This document shows positions 33,979 through 44,158 of a stretch of DNA of 64,000 nt, piece by piece. The first letter of the stretch is position 1. The number at the start of each line of letters is the position of its first letter. Both the position numbers and the translations under genes were made by a program. Under the pieces are notes generated by a model. The model was not told where the DNA came from. It saw nothing but the letters and a program-made list of their open reading frames with translations, and did not search any database. Origin of the DNA: JBBRXZ01 sp038232415 (GTDB lineage: Bacteria; Patescibacteriota; Saccharimonadia; Saccharimonadales; UBA4665); contig JBBSHY010000001.1 in NCBI GenBank assembly GCA_038232415.1, forward strand, positions 13,963 through 77,962. Direction: 5' to 3'.

Positions 33979-34731
33979 ATGTTTGAACCGATAATTATAG
34001 CTAGCTTTGCTTTGCTGGGCGTGATCACTATGCGGGTGGTTGGCTTTGGTATAGCACCTTTTTTGTCACCGGTAGCCCTGATATTTTTTATACCGCCGGT
34101 CGCAGTCGTAACCACTATTTTTGTGGGCACTCTTTCCTGCGCTATTATATTGTTTCAGGCTCGACATCATAGTGTAGTTATACCAAAGGTAGTGGCACGT
34201 ATATTGCTCGCAGCCATACCGGGTTTACTAATCGGATCTTATATAGTTACACGTATCGACAAGGCGCTTCTCCAGATAATTGTAGGCATATTGGTAATAG
34301 TGGCGGTATTGATCCAGGAATATGCACTGCCTCGGCCAACCCGGCCGCTTGGCGTGACAAGAGGCATCACCATAAGTGGCTTTTTTTCAGGCCTGCTCAA
34401 TGCCACTGCTGCGAATGGAGCGCCACCAATGGCAATGTGGCTAAGGACGCATACAAGCACCCCCAATCAGATTAGACAAAATATCGCAGCCATGTTTGTA
34501 GTAGTTAATCTTTGCAGCCTGACAGCTATACATTACATGCGGCCCCAGACTTTCAACCATCAGGTCGCAGCCACATTTGCGTTGCTCGTACCGGTAGTGA
34601 TTATTGGCAATGTGATAGGCACAATAATCATGAAGAAGGTCAACGTTAAGCTATACGAAAAATTGGTAGTCATTGCCATTATCCTCACCGGTCTCGTAAG
34701 TATTTGTCTCGGGATTGTCAGTAAGCTTTAG
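33979..34731 (+). CDS. TauE/SafE-family permease
   Basis: 250 residues with about eight hydrophobic helices in two related halves. The family moves small organic or sulfur-containing anions (sulfite, sulfoacetate, taurine-related) across the membrane, usually outwards. Family-like glycine-rich turns occur in GFGIAPFLSPVALIFF, AAIPGLLIGSYI and ITISGFFSGLLNATAANGAPP. Its position after the amidohydrolase suggests uptake or export of that enzyme's substrate or product, which is inference. Stop codon overlaps the convergent pyrD stop within the four bases TTAG. Confidence 0.85.
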   Translation: MFEPIIIASFALLGVITMRVVGFGIAPFLSPVALIFFIPPVAVVTTIFVGTLSCAIILFQARHHSVVIPKVVARILLAAIPGLLIGSYIVTRIDKALLQIIVGILVIVAVLIQEYALPRPTRPLGVTRGITISGFFSGLLNATAANGAPPMAMWLRTHTSTPNQIRQNIAAMFVVVNLCSLTAIHYMRPQTFNHQVAATFALLVPVVIIGNVIGTIIMKKVNVKLYEKLVVIAIILTGLVSICLGIVSKL

Positions 34732-35816
34732 AGACTAGCTTTGATTTCGGCGGCCAGGTTTTGGTTCCACATGGCAGCTGTAACTGATTGGACGATGTCG
34801 GCACCCGCCTTACGGTAATCATGGAAGTCTGCAGGTGTCATTACGCCCCCAACGCCTATAATTTCAAAGCTTAAATTGTGTTGTTTGCGTAAGGTATCTA
34901 GCCTTTTGACCATATCGATGCCGGCCCATTTAATGCTTTTGCCGCAAATCCCGCTCTTTAATCGGCCTTCGCCAGGCAACAGCTGCTTCCCTGCTTCATC
35001 GACCACTGCCGCCGGTATGGTGTTAATAGCTGAGTAGGCCGCCAGATAAGGACTGCTGTCTAAGATAATTTTTTCCAACAACTCCTGTTGATCCTCGCTG
35101 AAATATCCCAGCTTACCGATGAGCGGAATATCGCCAACCAGCTCTTTGGCTTGCCTGGCTATGCTGACCACGGCTTCCGGCGTATAGCAAATTATCCCTT
35201 CGTTCGCAACATTTGGACAAGAGAAGTTGATCTCTATGACTTTTACACCGGTTTTGGCAGCCAGGGCCGCTGTGTCGGCGAAGTCCTTATAGTAATTTTC
35301 CTGGCTAAAACCCGACTTTATCGTGCCGACGACACCGGCGATCAGTAATTGTCCTTTGCCTTGGGCGGCCACCGCCTGTTTCATATCTTCTATCCAGAAA
35401 TCCGGCCCGCGCGAGGGATTGCCGAAGGAGTTTGTGATCGTCATTTCTGACAGCGGTTTGTTGGAGGACATGCGTCCCACCAGCGGCTGAACGGCTTTTT
35501 CGAGCGTTAGGTCGCCTTCGATGTCGATGTAAACGACATTCGGAAATTCGTTTGCCGGGAACGGTACGCTACGCTGGGTTTTGTAGACGACTACGTCAAA
35601 GCCCCGTTCAAAGGCTCCGCGGACATGTTTGCTGGTGGGCAGCGAACCGGCAGCTATACCGAATGGAGAATATATTTTATGGCCCAGAAAGCTGTAGGCA
35701 GGCTCGCCGCTATTTTGGTATGGCGCCTCTTCAGGGTTTGTCAGAAACGGCCCATTATCAAAATTGTCGTCAAACGTCTTCGCAGGGTCAAAAAACGTGG
35801 CGGATTGCTTCGGCAT
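34728..35816 (-). CDS. pyrD: Dihydroorotate dehydrogenase, class 1-like
   Basis: 362 residues. Oxidises dihydroorotate to orotate with FMN. The active-site base is Cys in EINFSCPN (cytosolic class 1; class 2 membrane enzymes use Ser), with FGIAAGSLPTSK near the N-terminus, ITNSFGNPS, and FMN-phosphate loop GVGGVMTPADFHDYRKAGAD. It is longer than usual class 1 enzymes (~310), with an extended N-terminus containing PEEAPYQNSGEPAYSFLG. A good GAGGAG ribosome site is 7 nt before the ATG. Divergent from pyrF, sharing a large palindrome. pyrB, pyrC and carAB are not in the window. Confidence 0.9.
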   Translation of the reverse strand: MPKQSATFFDPAKTFDDNFDNGPFLTNPEEAPYQNSGEPAYSFLGHKIYSPFGIAAGSLPTSKHVRGAFERGFDVVVYKTQRSVPFPANEFPNVVYIDIEGDLTLEKAVQPLVGRMSSNKPLSEMTITNSFGNPSRGPDFWIEDMKQAVAAQGKGQLLIAGVVGTIKSGFSQENYYKDFADTAALAAKTGVKVIEINFSCPNVANEGIICYTPEAVVSIARQAKELVGDIPLIGKLGYFSEDQQELLEKIILDSSPYLAAYSAINTIPAAVVDEAGKQLLPGEGRLKSGICGKSIKWAGIDMVKRLDTLRKQHNLSFEIIGVGGVMTPADFHDYRKAGADIVQSVTAAMWNQNLAAEIKASL

Positions 35817-35819
35817 AAG

Positions 35820-35848
35820 TTGCTCCTCTTCTGTTTACAGGATATCAT
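35820..35848 (+). promoter_or_regulatory. pyrF promoter, predicted leaderless
   Basis: TTGCTC, 17 nt, TATCAT on the plus strand, with the -10 box 8 nt before the pyrF ATG. The -10 box and spacer are overlapped by the palindrome at 35831-35856. Confidence 0.55.
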
Positions 35849-35856
35849 GTAAACAG
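35831..35856. promoter_or_regulatory. 26-bp near-perfect palindrome between pyrD and pyrF (candidate operator)
   Basis: Outer arms CTGTTTACA and TGTAAACAG with a GATATC core; only one base pair of the 13 breaks the symmetry. It ends at the base before the pyrF ATG and lies 14 nt upstream of the pyrD ATG, ahead of the pyrD ribosome site, so one bound dimer could control both. Confidence 0.6.
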
Positions 35857-36675
35857 ATGACGTTTCTAGAGAAACTTGATGCCTGCGTGGCCAAAAATGA
35901 CTCTTTGCTATGCGTTGGATTGGATCCTGACCTGACGAAATTACCTGATGCGTACGATCAGTTTAGCTTTAATAAAGCCATCATTGATGCCACAGCCGAT
36001 CTGGTCTGCGCGTTTAAGCCCAATCCGGCGTTTTATGAGGCGCAGGGGTCGGAGGGAATAGTTAATCTGGAAAGGACGTGCCAGTACATCAGACAAAGCT
36101 ATCCGGATGTTCCTGTAATTCTCGACAGCAAGCGCGGCGATATTGGCAATACAAACAAGGCCTATGCCGAGGCGGCTTTCAAAGTCCTGCAAGCAGACGC
36201 TGTGACGCTCCACCCATATTTTGGTAAGGACTCCCTACTGCCTTTTATTGAGTATAAGGAGAAGGGTTTGATTATAATGTGTAAATCTTCCAACCCCGGT
36301 GGCGGCGAATTTCAGGATCTGCCGGTAGAAGATATGAAGCTTTATGAATACGTCGCTCATCAGGTAGCAGAAGAATGGAACGAGTACGATAATTGTCTGC
36401 TGATGGTCGGCGCGACTTATCCGAATGAGCTCGCCGCGGTTCGTCACATCGCGGGCCCAACTATGCCCATTCTGGTTCCGGGCCTGGGAGCCCAAAAGGG
36501 TGATATGGCTGCCATGCTGAAAGCCGGACTTAATGGTGACGGCACCGGCCTGATTATTAACTCTTCCAGGGAAACTATCTTCGCTTCCAGCGGACAGGAC
36601 TTTGCTAAGGCTGCGCGCGGAAAAGCTCAACAATTAAGTGATGAAATCAATAAATACAGGGGAGGAAAATCATGA
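35857..36675 (+). CDS. pyrF: Orotidine 5'-phosphate decarboxylase (class 2 type)
   Basis: 272 residues from the ATG at 35857; the frame is open further upstream but that part runs antisense through pyrD and the palindrome. Last step to UMP. The catalytic Asp-Lys network is in VILDSKRGDIGNTNKAYAE, with CVGLDPDLTKLP at the start, FKPNPAFYEAQG and LVPGLGAQKGD near the phosphate site. Length and the SKRGDIGxT form match the longer class 2 enzymes. Predicted leaderless. Stop overlaps pyrE as ATGA. Confidence 0.93.
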   Translation: MTFLEKLDACVAKNDSLLCVGLDPDLTKLPDAYDQFSFNKAIIDATADLVCAFKPNPAFYEAQGSEGIVNLERTCQYIRQSYPDVPVILDSKRGDIGNTNKAYAEAAFKVLQADAVTLHPYFGKDSLLPFIEYKEKGLIIMCKSSNPGGGEFQDLPVEDMKLYEYVAHQVAEEWNEYDNCLLMVGATYPNELAAVRHIAGPTMPILVPGLGAQKGDMAAMLKAGLNGDGTGLIINSSRETIFASSGQDFAKAARGKAQQLSDEINKYRGGKS

Positions 36676-37283
36676 GCAGCGGTCAGAATCAAAAAAAGGA
36701 ATTAGCGCTTGATCTCCACGATATTGGCGCCGTCAAGTTTGGCGAATTCACTTTTAAAAGTGGCATTGTCAGCCCCATATATGTCGATCTGCGACTATTT
36801 ATTAGTTACCCCAAGATACTTAAGAAAGTCACTAAGCTGTACGCCGAACAGCTAGCTTCACTTAAATATGATCGTTTGGCGGGCGTGGCGTATGCTGCCC
36901 TACCAATTGCCGGCGCGATAAGCCTGGAGCTGGAACAACCTTGGATTTTTATCCGTAAAGAGGGTCTTCAAAAGGGTTACGGGCTCAAAAAAAGCCTTGA
37001 GGGTGAATACAAAAAAGGTGAAACAGTAGTTATGATTGAAGATCTCGTAACCCGGGCCACGTCGCTTTTGGAAGCCATTCCGGCGATTGAGAACCACGGT
37101 CTGATCATTAAAGACGCCGTGGTTTTGCTCGATTACGGCAAAGGCGGCGGCCAGAAACTAAATGAAAAAGGCTATAACCTGCATGCTTTCATGACCATGC
37201 GCGAACTGGTAGACATCATGAAAGCCCAAGGCAAGATTGACGCAGCAAAACATCAACAATCTCTTGAGTTTTTAGAGTCTTAG
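36672..37283 (+). CDS. pyrE: Orotate phosphoribosyltransferase
   Basis: 203 residues. It transfers the PRPP ribose-phosphate to orotate. Features: [44 protein letters not shown] (catalytic Lys region) and the PRPP loop [17 protein letters not shown], where the usual DD is ED and T-G is T-R. ATGA overlap with pyrF and GGGGAGG upstream. Domain order is PyrF then PyrE as separate proteins, unlike the fused UMP synthase of eukaryotes. Convergent with purL, sharing the TTAG stop overlap. Confidence 0.92.
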   Translation: MSSGQNQKKELALDLHDIGAVKFGEFTFKSGIVSPIYVDLRLFISYPKILKKVTKLYAEQLASLKYDRLAGVAYAALPIAGAISLELEQPWIFIRKEGLQKGYGLKKSLEGEYKKGETVVMIEDLVTRATSLLEAIPAIENHGLIIKDAVVLLDYGKGGGQKLNEKGYNLHAFMTMRELVDIMKAQGKIDAAKHQQSLEFLES

Positions 37284-40200
37284 CAGTTCTTTTGTTTGAC
37301 CCAGGCGCGGGCGTTTTGGAAGAGACGGAGCCAGGGTGAGTCTGGGCCCCATTCGGCGGGATGCCAGGATAGTTGGCGGCTCATGAAGGCCCGCTCGGGG
37401 TGCGGCATAATGATGGTGGCGCGGCCATCGGCTGTAGTCAGGGCTGTAATACCTTGCGGCGAGCCGTTCGGGTTGGCCGGGTAATTCTCTGTTACTTTGC
37501 CGTAATTATCGACATATTGAGCTATTATCAAATTATTGTCCTTAGCTTTTTTTAATTGTTTATCACTGGCAAAGGCTGCCCGGCCTTCGCCGTGAGCCGT
37601 GGGAACGGGCAGGACTGAACCGGTCATGCCTTTGAAGAATATAGATGGTGTTTCGTTTATCTTGGCCAATACCAGTCGGGCTTCAAATTGCTCGGAAGTG
37701 TTTTTGAGGAAAGTGGGCCAGGTCTCTGCTCCCGGAATCAAATCTTTTAAGGCGGCCAGCATCTGGCAACCATTACAGACGCCTAGGCTGAATGTGTCGG
37801 GCCGTTCAAAAAACTGTTTGAATTTAGAGCGTAACTCTTTATGGAATAATATAGATTTGGCCCAGCCCTCACCTGCCCCCAGCACGTCACCATAACTGAA
37901 CCCGCCGCAAGCGGCCAAGCCAACAAACTCGTCTAGATCGACACGGTTGTCTATAATGTCGTTCAAGTGAACATCCACGCTGGTAAAACCGGCCTGGTCA
38001 AAAGCCGCGGCCATTTCAATCTGACCATTAACGCCCTGTTCGCGGAAGATGGCTATCTTTGGTCTAGTGGTATACGCTACAGTGTGAACTTTAGGGTCAG
38101 CTGTTACTTTGGCTGACAGGCCAGGATCTTTGTTATCTTGAATAGCAGCAAACTCCTGATCGGCAGTCCCGGGGTTGTCACGTAATTTTTGGATCTGGTA
38201 GCTGGTTTCGCTCCACCAGCTTTCCAGCTGGGCTCGGCCATTTCGATAGATTTCATTATTGCCTTCGCGGATTACAATATTTTGCGCCTCAGTGGCCTGA
38301 CCAATGTAGTAAGCATGCTTATTAAAGGCCTTAAGTACATTTGGGACATCAGACTTAACGACTTGAATAACAGCGCCCAGCTCTTCATTGAACAATTTTT
38401 CTAATGTCGTTCCGGAAAGCTGACTCACATCCAGCTCGACGCCGCAGCGGCTGGCGAAGGCCATTTCTAAAACTGTGGCCAGCAGTCCGCCATCGGAACG
38501 ATCATGGTAGGCCAGGATTTTGCCTTGTTTTTTAAGTTCGGCAAGCTTACTGAAGAAATCTTTTAATGTTGAAGCGTCGGCATCCGGTGCTTCGTTGCCG
38601 AGCTGGTTGTAGACCTGGGCTAAGGCGGAGCCGCCCAGCCTCAAATTGTCTTGTCCTAGGTCGATAAGAATAAGAGCTGTTTCTTCGTTAGTGTTCAGTT
38701 GTGGCGTTAAAGTTTTATCGACGTCTTGGACGGGGGCAAAACCGGTGATAATTAAGGAAACTGGCGAGGTAACGCTTTTATCGGTACTGCCCTCCTGCCA
38801 TTTGGTGCGCATGCTCATGGAATCCTTGCCTACTGGGATGGTCAGTCCGAGTGCCGGCGTAAAATCTTCGCCAATAGCTTTCACGCTGTCAAACAGCTTT
38901 TCGTCCTCAGAGGCGCTGCCCACAGCCGCCATCCAGTTGGCGGAAAGTTTAATATCCGGCAGTTGCTTAATATCGGCAGCGGCAATGTTGGTAATGGCTT
39001 CGCCTACGGCCATCCGGGCAGCTGCCGGCGCGTTAATCAGAGCTAATGGCGTGCGTTCACCCATGGCCATGGCCTCGCCAAACTGGCTGTCAAATGCCAC
39101 TGCAGTCACTGCGACGTCGCTGACCGGCACCTGCCAGGGACCGACCATCTGGTCGCGTACAACCAGGCCGCCAACTGTACGGTCACCAATGGTAATCAGG
39201 AATTTTTTGCTGCCGACGGCCGGCAGTTTGAGGACTCGCTCGATGGCTTCATTAAGTTTGACTTTGGTAAAGTTGAGTTTAGATTGGCTGACTTTTTGAC
39301 GAGTGACCTCGCGGGTCATCTTGGGTGGTTTGCCAAACAGGACATCCATCGGCACGTCGACCGGCTGGTTATTGAACAATTCATCACGCACAATAAGTTG
39401 TTCATCTTCGGTTAGGGTGCCGACTACGGCAAAGGGGCAGCGTTCCCGCTCGCAAATGGCCTTGAAGCGTTCTAGGTCTGCCGGCGCGATTCCCAAGACG
39501 TAGCGTTCCTGTGACTCGTTACACCAGATTTCCATCGGCGACAAGCCGCGTTCGGCGCTAGGGATGTCACGCAGTTCAAAAACAGCGCCGCGGCTCGAAT
39601 CATGCACCAGCTCCGGCAAGGCATTACTGAGGCCGCCGGCACCGACATCATGAATACTTAGTATCGGATTATCATTAAGGCTCCAGCAGCGGTCGATAAC
39701 TTCCTGGGCACGGTGCTCCATCTCGCCGTTGCCGCGCTGGACAGAGGCGAAATCCAGAGATTCATTGCTGGTGCCAGTCTGCATACTGGCGGCAGCTCCG
39801 CCGCCCAAGCCGATCAGCATGGCCGATCCGCCCAGCTGTATAATCAGTGATCCCACGGGAAGCTGTTGTTTTTGGACGTGCTGATCCCGGATATTACCAA
39901 GACCCCCGGCGACCATGATCGGTTTATGGTAGCCCCATACTTGCTTATCAACTTCTTGCTGATAAGTGCGGAAATAGCCCGTTAGGTTCGGCCGGCCAAA
40001 TTCGTTGACATAGTTTGCGCCGCCAATAGGTGCCTCAAGCATGATATCCAGAGGTGAAACGATGCGTTTCGGTTTTCCGTAAGACTGTTCCCATGGCCGT
40101 TTGGCGCCGGGAATTTCCAGATTAGACACAGTAAAGCCGGTCAGACCCATCTTTGTTTTCGCTCCTCGCCCTGTGGCGGCTTCGTCACGAATTTCGCCGC

Positions 40201-41119
40201 CTACACCGCTGGCGGCTCCCGGTATCGGCGCGATAGCCGTAGGGTGATTGTGGGTCTCGACTTTGATCACTGAATGCACCGGTTCATTGTGGTAGCTATA
40301 AGTCCCATCCGCAGAGTCGCTGAAAAAACGACCGGCTTTTGGCCCTTTAGTTACGGCGGCGTTATCGCTGTAAGCTGACAATACATCCTGGCCCCCCTTT
40401 TCATTGGTGTTTTTGATCATTTTGAAGAGGCTTTTCGGCTGCTTCTGGCCGTCAATAACCCAGGTCCCGTTAAAGACTTTATGCCGGCAATGCTCGCTGT
40501 TTACCTGGGCGAACATCATCAGCTCCACATCTGTCGGGTTGCGTCGCAACTCCGTATATGAAGCGTAAAGGTAATCAATCTCGTCGTCGGCCAACGCCAG
40601 ACCAAGCTCTTGATTGGCAACCACCAGGGTCTGTTTACCGGCTGATATGTCTATATATTGTAATGGTTTAGGATCATGGCTTTCAAATAATATTTTGGCA
40701 GCCTCCACATCGGCTAAGACGGCTTCGGTCATGCGGTCATGCAATATTTCGGCGATGAGCTGATTGCCCGATCCGGCGCCTTGAACATAGTATGCAACAC
40801 CCCGCTCTATCCGTTGAACTACATCAATGCCCGAATTATGAACAATGTCGGTGGCTTTGCTGGACCAGGGAGAAATAGTGCCTGGCCGCGGCACCACAAA
40901 ATAGAGTGTGCCTTCACGGCTGCCAGCATATGGCGAGCCGTAGGTTAGTAGTTCGATGAGCCGTTTGTCATCTTTAGCTGACAGCCGGCCGTCGATGTCG
41001 CCGACGTGGACGTATTCGGCGTCTATAGCGCTGATTGATGGCTCTACAGCTTGTAGTCGTGCGAACAGCTTGGCTTTACGAAAGTCTGATAATGCAGCTA
41101 TACCTCTATAGACCTGCAC
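37280..41119 (-). CDS. purL: Phosphoribosylformylglycinamidine synthase, single-chain
   Basis: 1279 residues, the large form (E. coli 1295) with the glutaminase fused at the C-terminus, so no separate purS or purQ is needed. FGAR is converted to FGAM using ATP and glutamine. The N-terminal PurS-like region and linker ([32 protein letters not shown]) lead into two AIRS-like halves ([27 protein letters not shown]). The glutaminase has Cys1115 (GVCNGCQ), His1240 and Glu1242 (PHPERA). Start is a GTG overlapping the purM stop (TAGTG) with GAGG upstream. Strong translational coupling to purM. Confidence 0.96.
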   Translation of the reverse strand: MQVYRGIAALSDFRKAKLFARLQAVEPSISAIDAEYVHVGDIDGRLSAKDDKRLIELLTYGSPYAGSREGTLYFVVPRPGTISPWSSKATDIVHNSGIDVVQRIERGVAYYVQGAGSGNQLIAEILHDRMTEAVLADVEAAKILFESHDPKPLQYIDISAGKQTLVVANQELGLALADDEIDYLYASYTELRRNPTDVELMMFAQVNSEHCRHKVFNGTWVIDGQKQPKSLFKMIKNTNEKGGQDVLSAYSDNAAVTKGPKAGRFFSDSADGTYSYHNEPVHSVIKVETHNHPTAIAPIPGAASGVGGEIRDEAATGRGAKTKMGLTGFTVSNLEIPGAKRPWEQSYGKPKRIVSPLDIMLEAPIGGANYVNEFGRPNLTGYFRTYQQEVDKQVWGYHKPIMVAGGLGNIRDQHVQKQQLPVGSLIIQLGGSAMLIGLGGGAAASMQTGTSNESLDFASVQRGNGEMEHRAQEVIDRCWSLNDNPILSIHDVGAGGLSNALPELVHDSSRGAVFELRDIPSAERGLSPMEIWCNESQERYVLGIAPADLERFKAICERERCPFAVVGTLTEDEQLIVRDELFNNQPVDVPMDVLFGKPPKMTREVTRQKVSQSKLNFTKVKLNEAIERVLKLPAVGSKKFLITIGDRTVGGLVVRDQMVGPWQVPVSDVAVTAVAFDSQFGEAMAMGERTPLALINAPAAARMAVGEAITNIAAADIKQLPDIKLSANWMAAVGSASEDEKLFDSVKAIGEDFTPALGLTIPVGKDSMSMRTKWQEGSTDKSVTSPVSLIITGFAPVQDVDKTLTPQLNTNEETALILIDLGQDNLRLGGSALAQVYNQLGNEAPDADASTLKDFFSKLAELKKQGKILAYHDRSDGGLLATVLEMAFASRCGVELDVSQLSGTTLEKLFNEELGAVIQVVKSDVPNVLKAFNKHAYYIGQATEAQNIVIREGNNEIYRNGRAQLESWWSETSYQIQKLRDNPGTADQEFAAIQDNKDPGLSAKVTADPKVHTVAYTTRPKIAIFREQGVNGQIEMAAAFDQAGFTSVDVHLNDIIDNRVDLDEFVGLAACGGFSYGDVLGAGEGWAKSILFHKELRSKFKQFFERPDTFSLGVCNGCQMLAALKDLIPGAETWPTFLKNTSEQFEARLVLAKINETPSIFFKGMTGSVLPVPTAHGEGRAAFASDKQLKKAKDNNLIIAQYVDNYGKVTENYPANPNGSPQGITALTTADGRATIIMPHPERAFMSRQLSWHPAEWGPDSPWLRLFQNARAWVKQKNC

Positions 41120-42216
41120 TAGCGGACCTCAAGGCTATCACCGCCAAAGGTAATATTTTTGGACTTAATAACGACTTGTTTTGGCCCTTCTTCAACAGTG
41201 CCGGCGATCCAGGCTTTCAAATTCTGTTCTTCAGCGATGTCGACGACTTTTTGGGCCTGAGCGGCCGGTACATAGACGGCGTAACCAGCTCCCATGTTGT
41301 AATTGCCATACATTTCCGCCTCATTGTTATCAGCCTGTTTAGCAATAAAGTTGAAGATTTCCGCTACAGGCGGCGTTTTAGTTATTATGTAGCTAAAGTC
41401 AACTTCAGCCCGCATGAGTTTGCGCCAGCCATGGCCGGTTATATTTGATAAATAGCGGATCTCAATATCAGCGTCTTGGAGGGCTTTTACCATGCCGGAG
41501 TAGATATGCGTAGGTGCCAGCACAGCTTCGCTAAAAATGGTACCGTCAGCCAACTTGGTCTTATAGCCATGCGGCAAACTGGTGGCAATTTCACGGATCA
41601 GGCTGATACCGTTGGCATGCACGCCGCTGGATTCAATCAGGACGATAACATCGCCGGGCCGCAGGTTTTTGCCTTGTACTAATTTTTTTGCAGAATCTAT
41701 AACTCCAAAGGCTGAACCGGCGAATTCCAGGGCACCCGGTACCACTACTCCTGGCAGCGATTGAGTTTCACCGCCCCCCCAGACGACTTCAGCCATGTCG
41801 CAGGCGTGGCGCCAACCCTTAATAAAATCTTCGGCGATCGTCCGGTTCGTCAGCCACTCATAAGAACCGGATGACCAATAGGCGTTTAAGGCAACGGGTG
41901 TAGCGCCCACACTGACCAAGTCGTTAATAATACAGGCCACGGTATCCTGAGCGATATCACGAAAATAAGACTGGCCCATTTGCTCATAAACTGCCTGAGC
42001 AACCAGGCTTTTAGTGCCTAGTCCTTCCTGGACAAAAGCGCCCCAGAGAGATCCCATCTCAAAAATGTAAGCCGATTCGCCTCTTGTGCCGGCTACTTCT
42101 TTAAAGCCAAACGGCATATTGCCGGCAGTCGCCAGACCTTGTTTTTGGGCCAGAATCTTCATGGGGTCAGCCTGGGAATAGTTAACAGACTTGTGATAAT
42201 CTAATTTTTTGGTCAC
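41119..42216 (-). CDS. purM: Phosphoribosylformylglycinamidine cyclo-ligase (AIR synthetase)
   Basis: 365 residues (family ~345). It closes the imidazole ring of AIR from FGAM. Recognisable from [22 protein letters not shown] (the dimer/ATP region), [32 protein letters not shown] and [12 protein letters not shown]. The sequence is divergent from well-studied enzymes; the usual ITGGG segment reads [12 protein letters not shown] start with GGGGAG 6 nt upstream. First gene of the purM-purL operon. Confidence 0.9.
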   Translation of the reverse strand: MTKKLDYHKSVNYSQADPMKILAQKQGLATAGNMPFGFKEVAGTRGESAYIFEMGSLWGAFVQEGLGTKSLVAQAVYEQMGQSYFRDIAQDTVACIINDLVSVGATPVALNAYWSSGSYEWLTNRTIAEDFIKGWRHACDMAEVVWGGGETQSLPGVVVPGALEFAGSAFGVIDSAKKLVQGKNLRPGDVIVLIESSGVHANGISLIREIATSLPHGYKTKLADGTIFSEAVLAPTHIYSGMVKALQDADIEIRYLSNITGHGWRKLMRAEVDFSYIITKTPPVAEIFNFIAKQADNNEAEMYGNYNMGAGYAVYVPAAQAQKVVDIAEEQNLKAWIAGTVEEGPKQVVIKSKNITFGGDSLEVR

Positions 42217-42238
42217 GCCGGCTCCCCTTACCTACTTA

Positions 42239-42267
42239 ATTATAACAGTTTGCCCCAGGGTCTTAAA
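42239..42267 (-). promoter_or_regulatory. purM-purL promoter
   Basis: Extended -10 TGtTATAAT, 17 nt from a weak -35 TTTAAG on the minus strand. Leader of ~15 nt includes a GGGGAG ribosome site. Confidence 0.5.
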
Positions 42268-42318
42268 TAATCATTAAACCGAGGCGGAATTTCTTGCGCA
42301 CAGCGTTTGATTTAGGCA

Positions 42319-42348
42319 CTATATAGATTCCATATGCTATCTATATAG
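42319..42348. promoter_or_regulatory. 30-bp palindrome upstream of the RHH gene (candidate operator)
   Basis: Perfect 10-bp arms CTATATAGAT / ATCTATATAG around a centre containing CATATG; 26 of 30 positions are symmetric. Each arm contains the 8-bp palindrome CTATATAG. The right arm overlaps the AGGAG ribosome site of the RHH gene. Confidence 0.6.
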
Positions 42349-42360
42349 GAGTAATTTGAC

Positions 42361-42573
42361 ATGGTGCTCTGGAAACCGATTCGAAACATACTATTAGCCG
42401 TGCCAGAAGAGCTATTGGTAGAGGTAGATGAAGCGGCAAAATCTAAGTATATGTCGCGCTCAGAGTATATCCGATATGTTTTGCATAAGGAAACTGGTGG
42501 CAAGTATCCGGGAGTCATCAATCGCACCGCTAAAGAGGATCCTACCAGATTTCTTGACCTAGATGATAGCTAA
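42361..42573 (+). CDS. Ribbon-helix-helix (CopG/Arc-type) DNA-binding protein
   Basis: 70 residues. The N-terminal strand (WKPIRNILLAVPEELLVEVDEAAKS) followed by YMSRSEYIRYVLHKE is the ribbon-helix-helix pattern, with the SRSEYIR helix-turn typical of CopG-like proteins; a ~25-residue tail follows. AGGAG 9 nt upstream supports the start. It sits between the purM-purL and purF-purN-purD units with a large palindrome right upstream, so autoregulation and control of purine genes are plausible (inference). No toxin gene is adjacent, which argues against an antitoxin role. The opposite-strand reading of this region is rejected. Confidence 0.8.
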   Translation: MVLWKPIRNILLAVPEELLVEVDEAAKSKYMSRSEYIRYVLHKETGGKYPGVINRTAKEDPTRFLDLDDS

Positions 42574-42591
42574 TCATAGCGAACAAGGGGG

Positions 42592-42620
42592 TTGTCAGCG
42601 GGCGGAAAAATGCTTAAGAT
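42592..42620 (+). promoter_or_regulatory. purF promoter, predicted leaderless
   Basis: TTGTCA, 17 nt, TAAGAT, with 8 nt between the -10 box and the purF ATG. No ribosome site is present. Confidence 0.6.
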
Positions 42621-42628
42621 AAGAGTAG

Positions 42629-44158
42629 ATGAGCAGCAGCGGACAGCCGGGTCTAGTTTCTATTTCCTCTTCGCAAGAAGAAAGTGACGTACTCAAGGAA
42701 AAGTGCGCGGTTTTTGGTATTATCGGCCAGCAATTCGGCGACAATACGGGCCTGGAAGCGGCCCGTTTAACTTTTTATGGGCTTTGGGCCCTGCAGCACC
42801 GCGGTCAGGAAAGTTCCGGGATTACCAGCAGTGACGGCACGGATTTACACCGCCACGCTGCCCAAGGGCTAGTAGCTACTGTTTACCGGGAAGAAGATCT
42901 TGAGCAATTACCAGGGCACATAGCCATCGGCCATAATCGTTATTCGACTTCCGGAGGCGCTGACGATCAATATAACCAGCCATATGTTGATCGTAAACAC
43001 AAAATTGCTTTGGCGCATAACGGTAACTTACCGGATACCACTAAGCTGGAAGACTTTTTGACCGCCCGAGGCATTGATTTAGCTAATAATAACGATACGG
43101 CTCTGATGGTAGCGGCTATTAGCGCTTACATGGACGAAGGTCTTAGTTTAGTCGAAGCTATTAAGCGGGCATGGCCGCTGTTCACAGGGGTGTTTTCGAT
43201 CGTGGCGATGGACGCTAAAACTTTAGTGGCTTTCCGTGACGAATGCGGGGTGAGGCCGCTGTCGATCGGCACGCTTGATGGCGGCTATGCTATCGCCAGC
43301 GAAACCTGTGCTTTCGACACGATTGGCGCCACCTTCCTGCGCGATGTTAAACCGGGCGAGCTGGTCGCCATTAATGACGAGGGCTTAACTTCCGAGCAAG
43401 TAGTAGCCGGCAATCAAAAACTGGACATCTTTGAGCTGGTTTACTTTGCCCGGCCGGACAGCCTGCTGCTCGGCAAGCGGGTGGACATAGTGCGCCAGGA
43501 TTTCGGCCGGGAAATGGCCAAAGAATTCCCGATTAAGGCCGACGTTATCGTACCTGTACCCGATTCCGGCATACCGGCCGCCCTCGGCTATTCCCAGGCC
43601 AGCGGCATTCCTTTTGAGATGGCGCTTATAAAGAACCGCTATATACATCGCACCTTCATCCGCCCGACTACCCAGCTCCGCGAACGCGACCTAAAAATGA
43701 AACTTAACCCGGTGATCGAACTTATAAAAGACCAGCGGGTTATTTTAGTTGATGATTCAATAGTGCGCGGCACGACAATGCGGCACCTGGTATCGATGAT
43801 GTTTGAAGCCGGCGCCCGCGAAGTCCACTTATTAATCACCTCGCCGCCGGTACGTTACCCGGACTTTTATGGCATCAATACGCCTAAACAAACCGAGCTG
43901 TTGGCGGCTTATATGACGGAAGATGAAATGCGCGATTACGTTCGTGCCACGTCGCTGTGCTTCCTGTCGTTTGACGGTATGATCCAGGCCACCGGCCTGC
44001 CAGGCGACAGTTTCACAGTGTCTTGCTTTACCGGCGACTATCCCATCTCTATCGGTAAACGCGCCCGCGAAATTTCTCTGCTTAAAGCCGGGCAAACCTT
44101 GCCTAAAACCACTCATATGCCAACTGAACTGGCAGCCACCCGTACGATATCAGTATGA
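42629..44158 (+). CDS. purF: Amidophosphoribosyltransferase
   Basis: 509 residues. The committed step: PRPP plus glutamine to phosphoribosylamine. The glutaminase nucleophile Cys26 (KEKCAVFGIIG) is preceded by a 25-residue propeptide-like stretch, as in the self-processed Bacillus-type enzymes. Glutaminase features: LQHRGQESSGI, IGHNRYSTSG, LAHNGNL. The transferase half has the PRPP loop VILVDDSIVRGTTMRHL and VPVPDSGIPAALGY. Heads a purF-purN-purD operon with ATGA overlap into purN. Confidence 0.95.
   Translation: MSSSGQPGLVSISSSQEESDVLKEKCAVFGIIGQQFGDNTGLEAARLTFYGLWALQHRGQESSGITSSDGTDLHRHAAQGLVATVYREEDLEQLPGHIAIGHNRYSTSGGADDQYNQPYVDRKHKIALAHNGNLPDTTKLEDFLTARGIDLANNNDTALMVAAISAYMDEGLSLVEAIKRAWPLFTGVFSIVAMDAKTLVAFRDECGVRPLSIGTLDGGYAIASETCAFDTIGATFLRDVKPGELVAINDEGLTSEQVVAGNQKLDIFELVYFARPDSLLLGKRVDIVRQDFGREMAKEFPIKADVIVPVPDSGIPAALGYSQASGIPFEMALIKNRYIHRTFIRPTTQLRERDLKMKLNPVIELIKDQRVILVDDSIVRGTTMRHLVSMMFEAGAREVHLLITSPPVRYPDFYGINTPKQTELLAAYMTEDEMRDYVRATSLCFLSFDGMIQATGLPGDSFTVSCFTGDYPISIGKRAREISLLKAGQTLPKTTHMPTELAATRTISV

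Noticed and set aside
35764..35856. Upstream extension of pyrF by 31 codons
   Set aside because: It is antisense to pyrD and crosses the promoter palindrome; the family N-terminus begins right after the ATG at 35857.
42312..42527. Minus-strand 71-codon frame over the RHH gene
   Set aside because: The plus-strand RHH protein has a clear fold pattern and a good ribosome site; this is its complement.
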